DNA from: a bacterium UBP7_UBA7824
GTDB lineage: Bacteria > UBP7 > UBA6624
DNA: 26,665 bases
Reading direction: 5' to 3'
Assembly (NCBI GenBank): GCA_002501535.1
Contig: DLTY01000025.1
Coordinates: 46,863 to 73,527, forward strand
A model generated the notes under the pieces. It was given only the letters and a program-made list of their open reading frames with translations. It had not been told where the DNA came from and made no database searches. Shown in pieces: positions 25,286 through 26,665 of this stretch. The translations under genes and the position numbers were made by a program. The stretch's first letter is position 1; the number at the start of each line of letters is the position of its first letter.

Positions 25286-26665
25286 TTACCAAGCTCTTGA
25301 GAATAATGCTTTTATTTTTGTCTTAGAGCCATCTTGAGCAATATTTTCACCTGAAGGTTTAAGACATCTTATTGTTGCTTTTGTTTTTTCTTTAATCTCT
25401 GCTTCAAGGTCTTTGTTTTCTGGATTCCATGGAATCCATATTGCTTTTTTGGAGTCAATTGCTTCTTTGATTTCTTCAGATTTTCTTCCTTCTAGTATCC
25501 TGTTTTCCATTTTGCTTTTTGCCGCTTCAAAAAGGCTTTTTTGAATGTCTGATTTTAAGAATTCACAAGTTTCGATGATTTCTTCAATTTTTATTTTTTT
25601 CTTTGAGCCATCATCCCTTCTTGCTATCATGCATGAATTTTCTTCCAGGTCTCTTGGTCCTATTTCAATTCTTATAGGTACACCTTTTAGCTCCCAGTCA
25701 TTGAATTTGAATCCAGGTCTTAGGTTCTCTCTATTGTCATAAGTGGTTTTAAATCCTTTTTTTGTAAGGTCCTCTTTTATTTTGAGGCTGATTTCATTTA
25801 CTTTAGGGTTTTTTTCAGCAGCAATAGGGATTATCACTATTTGAATTGGAGCAATCTTTGGAGGAAGGATTAAACCTTTATCGTCACCATGCGTTAAAAC
25901 AAGCCCTCCAATAAGCCTTGTTGAAACGCCCCATGATGTTTGAAAAGGGTGCTTTCTTGTTTCATCTTTATCTTGGAACCATATGTCAAAAGCTTTTGCA
26001 AAATTTGTTCCGAGGTAATGACTTGTACCCATCTGTAATGCTTGCCCATCTGGCAAAATCGTTTCTATAGTGTGAGTCTCTACTGCTCCAGCAAATTTTT
26101 CAGATTCAGATTTTTGACCGTAAACCAAAGGCACAGCAAGAAAGTCTTGAACCGTATCTCTGTAAACTTCAAGCATTAAAAGTGTTTCCTTCAATGCTTC
26201 TTCTTTTGTTGCATGAACAGTATGTCCTTCTTGCCACAAGAATTCAGTGGTACGTAAAAAAGGTCTTGTTGTTTTTTCCCATCTCATTACATTTGCCCAT
26301 TGATTTATGAGTATTGGAAGATCTCTGTAACCATTTATCCATTTGGAATACATATGACAAATCATCGCTTCGCTTGTTGGTCGAATTGCAAGCCTTTCCT
26401 CAAGCGGTTCACTACCAGCTGTTTCAACCCATGCAACTTCAGGGGCAAAACCTTCAACATGCTCTGCTTCCTTTTTTAAAAAAGATTCTGGTATCAATAA
26501 TGGAAAATAAGCATTCTGATGACCTGTTTCTTTAAATCGTTTATCAAGTTCTTTTTGAATCTCTTCCCATATGGCATAGCCGTGAGGCTTTATAACCATT
26601 GAACCTCTGACTGGAGCATAATCAACAAGGCCTGCTTTCAATACTGTGTCAGTGTACCATTGAGA
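25286..26665 (-). CDS. proS: Prolyl-tRNA synthetase, archaeal/eukaryotic type (5' end cut off)
   Basis: 460 residues are visible, open to the window edge. The first residues (SQWYTDTVLKAGLVDYAPVR) match about residue 12 onward of ProS type 3, so only the extreme N-terminus is missing; the TTG at 26641 is an internal codon, not the start. Class II motifs are LAIRPTSEAMICHMYSKWI, NQWANVMRWEKTTRPFLRT, FLWQEGHTVHAT and SWGVSTRLIGGLVLTHGDD. There is no YbaK-like editing insert, as expected for this type. The C-terminal zinc-type domain is present in outline (KKAIWIPWNPENKDLEAEI), but its usual zinc cysteines are mostly gone, and the conserved terminal Tyr is replaced by Trp (LFSRAW). It charges tRNA-Pro and heads the visible operon. 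Confidence 0.95.
   Translation of the reverse strand, partial: SQWYTDTVLKAGLVDYAPVRGSMVIKPHGYAIWEEIQKELDKRFKETGHQNAYFPLLIPESFLKKEAEHVEGFAPEVAWVETAGSEPLEERLAIRPTSEAMICHMYSKWINGYRDLPILINQWANVMRWEKTTRPFLRTTEFLWQEGHTVHATKEEALKETLLMLEVYRDTVQDFLAVPLVYGQKSESEKFAGAVETHTIETILPDGQALQMGTSHYLGTNFAKAFDIWFQDKDETRKHPFQTSWGVSTRLIGGLVLTHGDDKGLILPPKIAPIQIVIIPIAAEKNPKVNEISLKIKEDLTKKGFKTTYDNRENLRPGFKFNDWELKGVPIRIEIGPRDLEENSCMIARRDDGSKKKIKIEEIIETCEFLKSDIQKSLFEAAKSKMENRILEGRKSEEIKEAIDSKKAIWIPWNPENKDLEAEIKEKTKATIRCLKPSGENIAQDGSKTKIKALFSRAW

Noticed and set aside
23320..25292. TPP riboswitch ahead of thiS
   Set aside because: thiS overlaps the upstream peptidase gene by 4 bases, and I saw no TPP-type conserved core in the coding sequence before it.
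26639..26641. TTG codon as the start of proS
   Set aside because: The frame continues upstream to the edge with SQWYTDTV, which is conserved ProS sequence.

Overview
The window is AT-rich, almost fully coding DNA from a bacterium with a compact genome. It carries 22 protein genes, two of them cut by the window edges. Most neighbours overlap by 4 bases or sit within 35 bases of each other, and the longest non-coding stretch is about 128 bases. No rRNA, tRNA, CRISPR array, insertion sequence or prophage was seen. Peptidoglycan-recycling NagZ, several signal peptides and an HD-GYP/c-di-GMP protein point to a free-living Gram-negative-type bacterium. Base composition, packing and large TolB-propeller peptidases fit a streamlined planktonic marine lineage. 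Most starts lack a Shine-Dalgarno sequence, which would suit a member of the FCB superphylum such as Marinimicrobia, but that placement is a guess.

Layout. (1) 1-3034, minus: the first 1011 residues of a secreted tricorn-like beta-propeller protein whose PDZ domain is followed by DUF4399-like domains. (2) 3093-10517, plus: a tight operon of rluB, an AddB-like nuclease, an AddA-like helicase-nuclease and nagZ. (3) 10521-12472, minus: a response regulator with HD-GYP output, then a secreted SUMF1-type protein. (4) 12494-15677, plus, divergent from (3): a membrane histidine kinase, a 62-residue acidic protein and a secreted 3D-domain protein. (5) 15681-18082, minus: an HtrA-like serine protease, an Lrp/AsnC regulator and a UV damage endonuclease. 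(6) 18114-21189, plus: the catalytic subunit of a B12-dependent acyl-CoA mutase and a RocB-like M20 protein with altered catalytic motifs. (7) 21190-21791, plus: three operator-like repeats spaced exactly 30 bases apart, leading into a winged-helix regulator gene. (8) 21788-26665, minus: archaeal/eukaryotic-type proS, an S9 prolyl-oligopeptidase-like peptidase, thiS, thiG and a ThiE/TenI-like protein.

How the parts fit. AddAB should resect double-strand breaks, and UvdE adds UV repair. The kinase and the HD-GYP regulator look like a divergent signalling pair that would lower c-di-GMP. NagZ and the 3D-domain protein both concern the cell wall. ThiS and ThiG supply the thiazole half of thiamine. 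Four things most deserve a second look: the phased operators at 21240-21318, the RocB-like protein that has lost key M20 residues, the tricorn-like protein with DUF4399-type domains where the S41 catalytic domain is expected, and the ThiE-like protein that resembles the ThiE-like half of Nudix fusions.
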